Origin: Candidatus Dadabacteria bacterium
Lineage (GTDB): Bacteria > Desulfobacterota_D > UBA1144 > Nemesobacterales > UBA2774
DNA: 9,058 bases
NCBI GenBank assembly: GCA_030632765.1
Contig: DAOVUC010000048.1
Coordinates: 1-9,058 of the forward strand
Direction of reading: 5' to 3'
Part shown: in pieces, positions 1 through 6,597 of the stretch
How positions within the stretch are numbered: position 1 is the stretch's first letter
How the letters are laid out: every line of letters starts with the position of its first letter
The notes under the pieces: model-generated
Seen by the model: the letters and a program-made list of their open reading frames with translations, nothing else
Told to the model about the DNA's origin: nothing
Databases searched by the model: none
Position numbers and translations under genes: made by a program

Positions 1-645
1 GTGTCGGAGCATACATTTAACGGCTGCGCGAATATTAATACTGTCCCTACAGTAATTCTTAATGATGCAGACCTTACAGGAGCGTCATTAAACGGATTCC
101 TTTGGTGCTATGCTGATTTGACTGGAGCGATCTTAAGCAAAGCGACTCTTAATAATAATAATTTTCTTTTTTCTAGTTTTAGTGGTGTGGATTTTTCCTA
201 CTCTACACAGACTTTAGTGAATTATAAAGACTCGGATATGTCCCCCAATAATGGTGCTGCGACAAATTTTTGGCGTGCGACAGTCGATAATTCGAATTTT
301 CAGGGAGTTATAGGTTTTAGGGACGTAGGTTTTGTTGATGCTACACTGACAAATTGCGATTTCACTGGTCTTGACCTGACGAAATTTTCTCAATATACCG
401 ATGCCGATTTTACGGGCTCTAACCTTACTATGACAAACCTCTCGAACTCAGTGATGGTTGATGTGAATTACAACGACGTGTTATTTGAACAAGCCAACTT
501 ATCCGGCTTTGCCTGTGTGAATTGCACATTCACGGGAGCAAATTTTGAGAGTGCGAATGTTCAGGGGATGCATATTGATGCTACAGGCGCCATCTGGACA
601 GACGGCAGTTGCGTATGCCAAGACGCAGGCTGCTCAAACTGCTAG
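1..645 (+). CDS. Pentapeptide-repeat protein, probably 5'-partial
   Basis: The 214 visible residues contain many A(D/N)LxG-type five-residue repeats (ADLTGASLNG, ADLTGAILSK, ADFTGSNLT, ANLSGF, ANFESANVQG). Such repeats build a right-handed quadrilateral beta-helix. Family members are often of unknown role; some bind DNA gyrase (Qnr/MfpA-like), but nothing here points to that. The reading frame is open to the first base. The GTG at position 1 could be a start, but no upstream sequence is visible, so the protein probably begins outside the window. Repeats are irregular in the middle (about residues 55-100). The C-terminus is Cys-rich (CVCQDAGCSNC, five Cys in the last 14 residues), which is unusual for this fold and could bind metal or form disulfides. 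No signal peptide is visible. It ends with TAG and is followed by an intrinsic terminator about 85 bp downstream. It may be cargo of the element marked by the nearby integrase; that is inference. Confidence 0.8.
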   Translation: MSEHTFNGCANINTVPTVILNDADLTGASLNGFLWCYADLTGAILSKATLNNNNFLFSSFSGVDFSYSTQTLVNYKDSDMSPNNGAATNFWRATVDNSNFQGVIGFRDVGFVDATLTNCDFTGLDLTKFSQYTDADFTGSNLTMTNLSNSVMVDVNYNDVLFEQANLSGFACVNCTFTGANFESANVQGMHIDATGAIWTDGSCVCQDAGCSNC

Positions 646-702
646 TGAAGTCCGAATGCAGTCATTCATAAGTTAGATGAAGCACGGTATCTCATACTAT
701 TA

Positions 703-804
703 ATAATTCCAACTTAAACCGAGCTTTACAAAAGGGGAGCTTCGGCTCCCTTTTTTGTTTAGTTTTAATATCCATAATCCCAACTTAAACCGAGCTTGAC
801 AAAA
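703..804. repeat. 31-bp direct repeat pair (703-733 and 774-804)
   Basis: The two copies match at 29 of 31 positions and lie 71 bp apart. They share the exact 18-base core CCAACTTAAACCGAGCTT at 709-726 and 780-797. The differences are T/C just before the core and T/G just after it. The terminator lies just after the first copy, and the second copy contains a TTGACA hexamer. They may be a local duplication, integrase arm-type or core recombination sites, or a duplicated promoter element. No third copy and no match to the tRNA-Ser was seen. Confidence 0.8.
731..756 (+). terminator. Rho-independent terminator after the pentapeptide gene
   Basis: GGGAGC (735-740), a TTCG tetraloop (741-744) and GCTCCC (745-750) form a perfect stem, directly followed by six T. 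A-T and G-T pairs with the preceding AAAG can lengthen the stem. The UUCG loop and U-tract make this a strong textbook terminator. It separates the pentapeptide gene from the integrase. Confidence 0.92.
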
Positions 805-825
805 AAGGGTAGCAGTACAGACAAT
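796..825 (+). promoter_or_regulatory. Putative sigma-70-type promoter of the integrase
   Basis: A perfect -35 TTGACA (796-801) is followed after 18 bp by GACAAT (820-825, 4 of 6 match to TATAAT). It lies about 40 bp before the integrase ATG. An inverted repeat, AAGGGT (805-810) and ACCCTT (827-832), brackets the spacer and -10 region and could be an operator. The -35 lies inside the second 31-bp repeat; the first copy has TTTACA at the same place. The -10 is weak. Confidence 0.4.
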
Positions 826-865
826 AACCCTTCACAATGAACGGGAAATTATATATTCTATTTAT

Positions 866-1962
866 ATGGCTGTTAGAGATAGAAGAATAAAACATAAGAA
901 CGGTACTGTATCGGTTATGCGTTACATCATTTGGTACTTACCGGGAGGGAAAGCCGTCACCCGTTCGCTTGGCCCCGCCGCTCTAATATCTAAAACCAGA
1001 GCGAAACAAATCCTTGCCGATATCAAAGCCGATCTTAGAAAGAAGAAATACAGCACAGCCGACCCTCTACTCTCCGAATATGTGCTTGAGTACATAGATT
1101 ATGCAAGATACATACAACAAAAACGCTCTTGGGATAGAGATAGAATAGCTCTTGAGCATATCACAAAAGAATTAGGCGATCATAGGCTTTCCGAAATCAC
1201 CCCGGACAAACTTATCAAGTACCAAGGTAAACGGTTAAGTCAGGGGAAGAAACCCCGCACTGTCAATCTAGAGCTTGCTTGTCTTAAAAGGATGTATAAT
1301 ATCGGCGCTCTGCAAGATAAATTTCAAGGCAAAAACCCCGTAACACAGGTTAAATTCCTTGAGCAAAATTATGATTCCGATAGAATATTATCTCCCGAAG
1401 AAGAAGACAGACTATTGATTGCTTCTCCCTCCTATCTTAGGAACATTATTCTCTGCGCTCTAAATACCGGGATGAGGCGTGGCGAGATACTAAATATCAA
1501 ATGGGATAAAGTTAATTTAGAACAGGAATATATATTATTGGAATCAACAGCCACTAAAACAAAGAAAGCTAGACGTGTACCCATTAACTCAATATTAAAA
1601 GAAATGCTAATAGAATTGAAAGACAAAAAAAATCAGAATTTGTGTTTGTGAACATTCACGGGAAAGAATATTTACATGGTGACGCAATGGCAACAATTTT
1701 CAAAGGGTCGTTAAAGAAAGCTGATATTCAAGGATTTAGATTCCATGATCTTAGACATACAGCCGCTACTCGGATGGTTGAAGCCGGCGTCCCCTTGTTT
1801 CAGGTAGGTCAAATATTAGGGCACACTGACCCTAAAACAACCATGAGATACGCTCATCCAGACGAGTCGCTAAAAGACGCAATTGAGTCATTGGCACGTT
1901 ACAACCGTGACAATTATGGCAACACCAAGAAAAAGCGCTCTCACAAAAAGAGGGCTAACTAA
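866..1962 (+). pseudogene. Tyrosine recombinase (phage-type integrase), split by a frameshift
   Basis: This is a site-specific DNA recombinase of the phage integrase family. The N-terminal part (866-1651, 261 aa) has a basic N-terminal region, a SAM-like core-binding domain (about residues 65-165) and the start of the catalytic domain, with catalytic Arg204 (TGMRRGE) and Lys231 (TKTKKARRVPI). The rest lies in another frame up to 1962. It has the HxxR motif (HDLRHT), the second His (LGHTDP) and the Tyr nucleophile (TMRYAHP), so the full R-K-H-R-H-Y set is present across the two frames. The break maps to an A8 run at 1625-1632. One extra A, or a -1 slip, joins the frames into a normal-sized protein of about 365 residues. 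It may therefore be a pseudogene, a sequencing indel, or expressed through slippage. The ATG at 866 has no clear Shine-Dalgarno. The gene ends 27 bp before tRNA-Ser. An internal ATG at 1642 opens the second frame but would give only a fragment. Confidence 0.85.
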
Positions 1963-1972
1963 CCAATATTAT

Positions 1973-1978
1973 TACAAT
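1973..1978 (+). promoter_or_regulatory. Possible -10 box of tRNA-Ser
   Basis: TACAAT (5 of 6 match to TATAAT) lies 11 bp before the tRNA 5' end. It is within an AT palindrome: TATTATT (1967-1973), AC, AATAATA (1976-1982). No -35 is recognisable 17 bp upstream, where the sequence is the integrase 3' end. If used, the tRNA promoter overlaps the integrase gene. Confidence 0.3.
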
Positions 1979-1989
1979 AATAGCATCTT

Positions 1990-2079
1990 GGAGGGATGGC
2001 CGAGCGGACGAAGGCGCTGGTCTCGAAAACCAGTAGAGTCGCAAGATTCTCGTGGGTTCGAATCCCACTCCCTCCGCCA
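1990..2079 (+). tRNA. tRNA-Ser(CGA)
   Basis: The cloverleaf folds completely. The acceptor GGAGGGA (1990-1996) pairs with TCCCTCC (2069-2075), followed by discriminator G and an encoded CCA (2077-2079). The anticodon stem CTGGT/ACCAG holds the loop CTCGAAA with anticodon CGA at 2024-2026, which reads UCG. A long class II variable arm (about 2034-2051) is followed by the T arm GTGGG-TTCGAAT-CCCAC. The long variable arm and G73 fit serine. It is intact, so any integration at this locus left the gene functional. Confidence 0.97.
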
Positions 2080-2084
2080 GCAAA

Positions 2085-2111
2085 TATCCTGGCTGTATAT
2101 ATAGCAGGATA
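2085..2111 (+). terminator. Hairpin just after tRNA-Ser
   Basis: TATCCTG (2085-2091) pairs exactly with CAGGATA (2105-2111), and the AT-rich loop can pair further with one bulge. It starts 6 bp after the tRNA CCA, where a tRNA terminator or processing signal would be expected. No U-tract follows directly, so its role as an intrinsic terminator is uncertain. The rest of 2112-2309 holds no gene that I can support. Confidence 0.35.
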
Positions 2112-2309
2112 AGAAGCACCTAAGAAAGAAGTCTTAAGAAACAGTAGAATTTTTTCTAAATACATAATCACATGAAACCTGAGTGTATCTAGAAAAAAGA
2201 GTGGTAAACTATTATTAATAACCCAAAACAGATATAAATTAAGACTAAGTATGATTTTAGATATTAATTCTATTCTTTGGCGGGAATACTGGAAAACACA
2301 ATCTCTTTC

Positions 2310-2315
2310 AGGAGG
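2310..2315 (+). promoter_or_regulatory. Ribosome-binding site of the subtilase gene
   Basis: AGGAGG lies five bases before the ATG at 2321, an ideal Shine-Dalgarno that fixes the start. A weak promoter candidate further upstream (TTAAGA, 17 bp, TATTAA around 2239-2267) is only 4/6 plus 4/6 and is not claimed. Confidence 0.85.
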
Positions 2316-2320
2316 ATAAA

Positions 2321-4309
2321 ATGAACAGGTTATCTCTGGCTTTAATATTAATTGCTATAATCGTCTCAAGTCCACTATTATCTATTGATTCTTCAGCCGA
2401 GCAGAGCTTTAAATCAATCAAATCCAAGGGACCAAATGGCAGCGCTAAATTAAATTCTAGCTTAAAAGGAATAGTAAACGAGATATCTAAAATGGCGGCA
2501 ACCAGGGGTGATGCTCAAAGTTTAAACCTCCGCAATTTATCAAACCCATTAATAAAAGTAGATGACAACGGTAATGTAGAGATTTTTCTATACTGTAATG
2601 AAGTTAGCGATGGGAACCTTGAGCAACTTCTGGATCTGGGCTTAATTGTAGAAGATATAAACGAAGATCATAAGATTATTCAGGGCTGGCTCCCACATGA
2701 GAATTTAGAAGCTGCCGCCGAGATGGGATTTGTAGTTAAAGTTACTCCACCTAGCTACGCGCACACGCGAGTGGGATCGGTAACTACACAAGGGGATGGT
2801 CCTATAAATGCAGATGATGCAAGGAACAGTTTCGGCGTGGATGGATCAGGTATAAAGATAGGCGTTATTTCAGACGGTGTGGACAGCATAGCCCTCTCTC
2901 AGATAACAGGTGACCTGCCCGGCTTCATCGATATCGGAAATGCCGGAGACGGCGATGAGGGTACAGCGATGCTGGAAATAATTCACGATGTGGCCCCCGG
3001 CACAGAATTAGCTTTTTATACCGCATTTCCAACGAGCGTTCAGTTTCTCAATGCGATTACCTTTTTTATGAATAATGGTGTGGACATAATAGTAGATGAC
3101 GTAGGGTTTCTATCAGAACCTTACTTCCAGGACGGCGAATTAGCCCAAGCGGCTCAAAGCGCGGTAGATAGCGGAATAATTTTTGTCTCAGCCGCGGGAA
3201 ACGACGCTGACAAACACTATCAGGCATTTTATCTAGATGACGGAGGGCTTGATCCTGATGACCTGCACAATTTTGGAGCTGCGGCAGGCGGGAGCAACGA
3301 TGTGGGGCTCACACTTCAAATTCCGGGCGGAGGGAGAGCTGTAGTATTTCTACAGTGGAGCGACCCGTTTGGTTCTTCGTCTAACGATTACGACCTTTTT
3401 TTAGTGGACAGTTTTACCGGCGATATTTTGGCTCAGGGAACAGCCAATCAAAACGGTAATGACGATCCTTTTGAATTTGCAATTGTAGAGAATACGGGTT
3501 TCAGCTCAGAGTTTGTAGAAATAATAATAAGTAAAGTCTCAGGCACTGCACAAACGTTAGAAATCCATTTTACCTGGACCGCAATTCTGACAGAATATAT
3601 TGTTCCCGAAGACAGTATTTTCGGACATCCCGCAGCACCTGGAGTATTAGCTATAGCAGCTTTTGACTGGATGACTCCAAGCACAATTGAATTTTTTAGC
3701 TCTCAGGGTCCGTCATCAATAATTTCGCCCTCGGACGCTGCTTTTTCTAGTAGAGCTGCCATTTCAGAGTTAAGAGACAAACCTGATATCTCGGGTCCTG
3801 ACGGTGTTTCAACAACAGCGCCCGGATTTACCACCTTTTTCGGAACTTCTGCAGCTGCCCCGCATGCGGCCGCTGTTGCAGCTTTGGTGCTTGAAGCGCT
3901 AGAATCCGTTGAGAGTAATTCATCTTTAGCAGACCCTACAATCGCTACAAGACAGGTTCAAGAGGTAACCAACGCGTTAACCAGTACGGCAGTGGATATT
4001 GGTCAACCTGGATTCGATTTCAGATCAGGTTTTGGAAGAATTAATGCTTTTGCAGCGGTTCAGTCTGTACTTGCAGCAGGTCCGACCCCAACAGCAACCC
4101 CGACTCCAACGCCAACAGCAACACCGATCCCAACACCACCCCCGACAAATCCACCGGCTACTGGTGTAGGGAATGGAGGTAACTCAAACGGCGGTTGTGC
4201 TATCGCTGGAAACCCGGTTAAGCTCGGCACTGCAGTGGCTAATCTATTAATTCCTTTAGTTCCTGTAGCATTTGCATTTGCGCTCAGAGCTACAAGAAGA
4301 AGAAAATAA
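2321..4309 (+). CDS. Secreted S8/S53-like subtilisin-type serine protease with C-terminal sorting-like tail
   Basis: This is a 662-residue exported protein. Residues 1-27 form a signal peptide (MNR, hydrophobic core, SSAEQ cleavage region). Residues about 30-150 look like a propeptide. The catalytic domain follows: Asp185 in GVISDGVD, then GDEGTAM with Glu213 at the place of the subtilisin His, then SAAGND with oxyanion-type Asn294, and GTSAAAPH with nucleophile Ser510. A beta-rich segment (about 335-420, with QWSDPFGSSSNDYDLFL) resembling pre-peptidase C-terminal (PPC) domains is inserted between Asn294 and Ser510. After residue 587 come a Pro/Thr linker, a Gly/Asn-rich stretch, Gly-Gly-Cys626, a hydrophobic helix (about 636-655) and an RATRRRK end, which suggests a sorting signal or membrane anchor. 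Glu replacing His recalls sedolisins (S53), while the Asn and GTSAAAP are subtilisin-like. As I recall, a group labelled 'Peptidases_S53_like' has the same DEGxAM motif. Substrate and activity are unknown. It is monocistronic and converges on rnr. Confidence 0.88.
   Translation: MNRLSLALILIAIIVSSPLLSIDSSAEQSFKSIKSKGPNGSAKLNSSLKGIVNEISKMAATRGDAQSLNLRNLSNPLIKVDDNGNVEIFLYCNEVSDGNLEQLLDLGLIVEDINEDHKIIQGWLPHENLEAAAEMGFVVKVTPPSYAHTRVGSVTTQGDGPINADDARNSFGVDGSGIKIGVISDGVDSIALSQITGDLPGFIDIGNAGDGDEGTAMLEIIHDVAPGTELAFYTAFPTSVQFLNAITFFMNNGVDIIVDDVGFLSEPYFQDGELAQAAQSAVDSGIIFVSAAGNDADKHYQAFYLDDGGLDPDDLHNFGAAAGGSNDVGLTLQIPGGGRAVVFLQWSDPFGSSSNDYDLFLVDSFTGDILAQGTANQNGNDDPFEFAIVENTGFSSEFVEIIISKVSGTAQTLEIHFTWTAILTEYIVPEDSIFGHPAAPGVLAIAAFDWMTPSTIEFFSSQGPSSIISPSDAAFSSRAAISELRDKPDISGPDGVSTTAPGFTTFFGTSAAAPHAAAVAALVLEALESVESNSSLADPTIATRQVQEVTNALTSTAVDIGQPGFDFRSGFGRINAFAAVQSVLAAGPTPTATPTPTPTATPIPTPPPTNPPATGVGNGGNSNGGCAIAGNPVKLGTAVANLLIPLVPVAFAFALRATRRRK
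4081..4155 (+). repeat. Low-complexity Pro/Thr-coding tract
   Basis: This C-rich stretch is made of repeated CCNACN-type codon pairs inside the protease gene. It encodes a PTPTATPTP-type linker that tethers the catalytic part to the C-terminal sorting-like tail. Such tracts are prone to length change by slippage. Confidence 0.8.
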
Positions 4310-4335
4310 TATAATATGAAGTTATCGATATTGGG

Positions 4336-4372
4336 CGTGTTTGTGAATCAGCACGAATATGCTACAAACACG
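4336..4372. terminator. Hairpin between convergent protease and rnr genes
   Basis: CGTGTTTGT (4336-4344) is the exact reverse complement of ACAAACACG (4364-4372). Inside, AGCA (4350-4353) and TGCT (4360-4363) extend the stem after a five-base bulge. It sits between two converging stop codons, where a bidirectional terminator is expected. Neither side has a T-run, so it may instead block exonucleases or act with Rho. Confidence 0.5.
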
Positions 4373-4412
4373 TGAGATATAAATACAATAAGTTTATAAG
4401 CTGGGATGATGA

Positions 4413-6347
4413 TTATGAAACCAAGTTAAGTGTGATCCCTCTCTTCTCAAGACTTGCGGCTACTACTTTAATCTTAACCTTTTGTCCTATATCAAACCAC
4501 CTCTTTCTCCAATTAAGAATACTGTCTTTGGGAACAAGCCCTTCCACAAACATCTCTTTAATTTCCACAAACATACCGAAAGGCAGCACGCTTATTACTA
4601 CTGCTTCAAACTCCTCTCCAATATAGGGTTTCATCAGTTGTGTTCTCTCTAAACTCATCGCCTCCCGCTCAACCAAATTAGCCAGCCTCTCTCTCTTAGA
4701 AGAATGCTCAGATATCCACTCAACTGTTTTTTCATCATAAGGGGGTGATTTTTTAAATAAAAGAGAGTTTATTATTCTGTGGACGATTAAATCCGGATAA
4801 CGTCTAATTGGAGAAGTAAAATGCGTATAATGAATGAGAGCAAGACCAAAGTGCTCTTCATCAAGGACCGAATAATAAGCCCTCTTTAGAGAGCGAAGAA
4901 TTAACATATTAACCGGAACTTCATCGTTCTTACCCTTGGACTGATTAATTATCCGTTGTAAATCAAGCGTATCAATATCTTCACTTGCTGAAAGCATATA
5001 GCCTAGCTTTTTAAGACCCTCTTTGAGCTTTACTAGAGAATCCGGATCGGGTGTTTCATGAATTCGATATATGGAAGGCACCTTAGAATCACATAAATAA
5101 CATGCAACCCCTACATTAGCTGCAATCATAAATTCCTCAATCATCTCATGTGCAAAGTTTCTGTTTGACTTAATAACATCCACCACTCTTCCCAGCTCGT
5201 CTCTAACAAGGTTTGGCTCGGGAATGTCTAAGTCGAGTTTACCGCTTTTGATTCTATGCCTCCGAATCTTCTCATATAGCTCCTTCATAATCCTTAGAAC
5301 CGGCAGAATATGCTTTTGCCCCTCGGGTATCCGTCCTTTTTTAGAAAGATTCTCAGCTACTTCCGTATAAGTAAGCCGAGCGGAACTACTAATTATGCTA
5401 TTGTATATCTTAAAACCCACCATCTCCCCTTTATGATTAAAATCCATCTCTGCCGTCTTAGTCAAGCGGTCTTCATAGGGGACAAGGCTACATAGATGGT
5501 TAGAAAGTTTTTCCGGCAACATGGGAATAACCCTGCCGGGAAGATAAACGCTAGTTCCTCTACTTAAAGCCTCATTATCAATAGCGTTGCCCATTTTCGC
5601 ATAATATGACACGTCTGCAATACATACCCAGAGTTTGTACCCACCTCGGATTCTTTGTATTCCAACCGCATCATCAAAATCCTTGGCATCCTCTCCGTCA
5701 ATGGTGAAGATAGTATCTTTTCTTAAGTCTACTCTTGTTTTAACTTCGTTATCAGGAATCTGCTCCGATATCTTATTTAGCTCTCCGATTATTGCTGCAG
5801 GAAATTCATTGGATAAGTCATACTCGATCAACAAACCCTTTTTTTCGGTATCCAGATCACCCGCTTTACCTAAAACATCTACTACGCTACCTCTCAAACG
5901 ACCATTACTAGAAATTTTATTGTGCAGTTCGGCTACGACAAGAGAGTGATTCCTAAGCTGTTTTATTTCATTAGGCTGTAAAATTATGTGAGGGATTAAG
6001 CTGTCTCGCGGAATAATTTTTCCTGTTTTTCCAGTCCGAACAAACTCTCCAATAATCTTTCCATCCTTTATGACACCCTTAAGCTTGGCACTTGAAGAAG
6101 CGGCTCTGGGCTTATCTATATTATAGTTTCTTTTTGGGCTGGCTTTCTTATGTTCAGCAACAGCATATTTCCCTCCGTCGCCCCTGGTTAATTTCCCATG
6201 TGCTATCATCTTTCGCAGTATCTTTTTTAATAGAGGTCTCCCTTCTTTGGGCATACCGAGCCTATTTGATATCTCTTTAGATCTCATAGGACGGCCATTT
6301 GAACTCTTTAATAACTTTAATATTTCTTTTGGTTTGGGAATTGTCAT
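4413..6347 (-). CDS. rnr: Ribonuclease R (RNB-family 3'-5' exoribonuclease)
   Basis: RNase R degrades structured RNA from the 3' end, releasing nucleoside monophosphates, and works in RNA quality control in the cytoplasm. An N-terminal winged-helix domain (about 5-62) is followed by cold-shock-like OB domains (about 85-200). The RNB catalytic domain begins at TIDGEDAKDFDDAV, with the metal-binding Asp217, Asp223, Asp225 and Asp226. Further RNB features are IADVSYY (243-249) and HFTSPIRRYPDLIVHR (509-524), including the conserved Arg515. A C-terminal S1 domain (about 576-643) includes GMFVEI and EGLVP. At 644 residues it is shorter than E. coli RNase R (813), mainly because it lacks the Lys-rich C-terminal tail. 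The ATG at 6347 sits right before the winged helix, but no Shine-Dalgarno precedes it. A tiny out-of-frame ORF (MTNL, stop) ends in an ATGA overlap at this start. It is divergent from the small membrane-protein gene. Confidence 0.95.
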   Translation of the reverse strand: MTIPKPKEILKLLKSSNGRPMRSKEISNRLGMPKEGRPLLKKILRKMIAHGKLTRGDGGKYAVAEHKKASPKRNYNIDKPRAASSSAKLKGVIKDGKIIGEFVRTGKTGKIIPRDSLIPHIILQPNEIKQLRNHSLVVAELHNKISSNGRLRGSVVDVLGKAGDLDTEKKGLLIEYDLSNEFPAAIIGELNKISEQIPDNEVKTRVDLRKDTIFTIDGEDAKDFDDAVGIQRIRGGYKLWVCIADVSYYAKMGNAIDNEALSRGTSVYLPGRVIPMLPEKLSNHLCSLVPYEDRLTKTAEMDFNHKGEMVGFKIYNSIISSSARLTYTEVAENLSKKGRIPEGQKHILPVLRIMKELYEKIRRHRIKSGKLDLDIPEPNLVRDELGRVVDVIKSNRNFAHEMIEEFMIAANVGVACYLCDSKVPSIYRIHETPDPDSLVKLKEGLKKLGYMLSASEDIDTLDLQRIINQSKGKNDEVPVNMLILRSLKRAYYSVLDEEHFGLALIHYTHFTSPIRRYPDLIVHRIINSLLFKKSPPYDEKTVEWISEHSSKRERLANLVEREAMSLERTQLMKPYIGEEFEAVVISVLPFGMFVEIKEMFVEGLVPKDSILNWRKRWFDIGQKVKIKVVAASLEKRGITLNLVS

Positions 6348-6356
6348 AAATTAGTC

Positions 6357-6485
6357 ATGGAAGAAAATAATCAGCCATTTAGGATGAGTTATAAAGAATG
6401 GCAACAAAGACTTCATATAAACCACTACTTTTTCTTAAGTCTACATTCATTACAACCCAAGTTCAATCAACAGTTTAATATTTAA
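6357..6485 (+). CDS. Possible 42-residue small protein
   Basis: An ATG-started 42-codon frame runs through the leader region of rnr on the opposite strand. It contains FRMSYKEWQQRL, a hydrophilic and plausibly helical segment, then an aromatic-rich patch (INHYFFLSL). The composition looks protein-like rather than random. However, no Shine-Dalgarno precedes the ATG, the upstream bases overlap the rnr start codon region, and I recognise no family. It could be a real small protein, a relic or chance. Confidence 0.2.
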   Translation: MEENNQPFRMSYKEWQQRLHINHYFFLSLHSLQPKFNQQFNI

Positions 6486-6521
6486 AACAGGTACCTAATC
6501 TGATTATTATGATATCAGAAT

Positions 6522-6550
6522 TTGAATATCGTCTCTAATTCAGATAAAAT
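6522..6550 (+). promoter_or_regulatory. Likely sigma-70-type promoter of the small membrane-protein gene
   Basis: TTGAAT (6522-6527) and TAAAAT (6545-6550, 5 of 6) are separated by exactly 17 bp. This predicts a transcript start near 6557 and a leader of about 40 bases. An imperfect dyad (GATAT at 6511-6515, ATATC at 6526-6530) overlaps the -35 and could bind a repressor. Confidence 0.5.
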
Positions 6551-6562
6551 CCCTTTGCTTAT

Positions 6563-6582
6563 TAATAAGATGTATCTTATTA
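6563..6582 (+). promoter_or_regulatory. Perfect 8-bp hairpin touching the ribosome-binding site
   Basis: TAATAAGA (6563-6570), a TGTA loop and TCTTATTA (6575-6582) form a perfect inverted repeat. Its last base is the first A of the AGGAGG Shine-Dalgarno (6582-6587) for the GTG at 6598. In RNA it would sit right beside the ribosome site, near the predicted 5' end; as DNA it could be an operator downstream of the -10. Confidence 0.5.
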
Positions 6583-6597
6583 GGAGGAACAAACTAA

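Noticed and set aside
1432..1626. Minus-strand frame of 64 residues inside the integrase
   Set aside because: Shadow of the integrase coding sequence.
1883..2104. Plus-strand frame of 73 residues overlapping the integrase end and tRNA
   Set aside because: It reads through the tRNA and overlaps the integrase in another frame; no ribosome site and no family features.
646..2111. A complete integrated element with both attachment ends
   Set aside because: Only one integrase and one tRNA are visible; the 31-bp repeats do not match the tRNA and no outer boundary can be shown.
1959..2171. Minus-strand frame of 70 residues across tRNA-Ser (GGGSGIRTHENLATLLVFET)
   Set aside because: It is the antisense translation of the tRNA-Ser gene, a well-known false protein in databases.
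1..2320. A phage-defence or toxin-antitoxin system built from the pentapeptide protein and integrase
   Set aside because: No partner, nuclease, toxin or antitoxin gene is seen, and a strong terminator separates the two genes.
3448..3684. Minus-strand frame of 78 residues inside the protease gene
   Set aside because: Shadow of the protease; no ribosome site or recognisable domain.
4372..4626. Plus-strand frame of 84 residues over the rnr 3' end
   Set aside because: Mostly antisense to the S1 domain of RNase R; no support of its own.
5310..6280. Three plus-strand frames (5310-5495, 5635-5949, 6092-6280) inside rnr
   Set aside because: Antisense shadows of the well-supported RNase R coding sequence.
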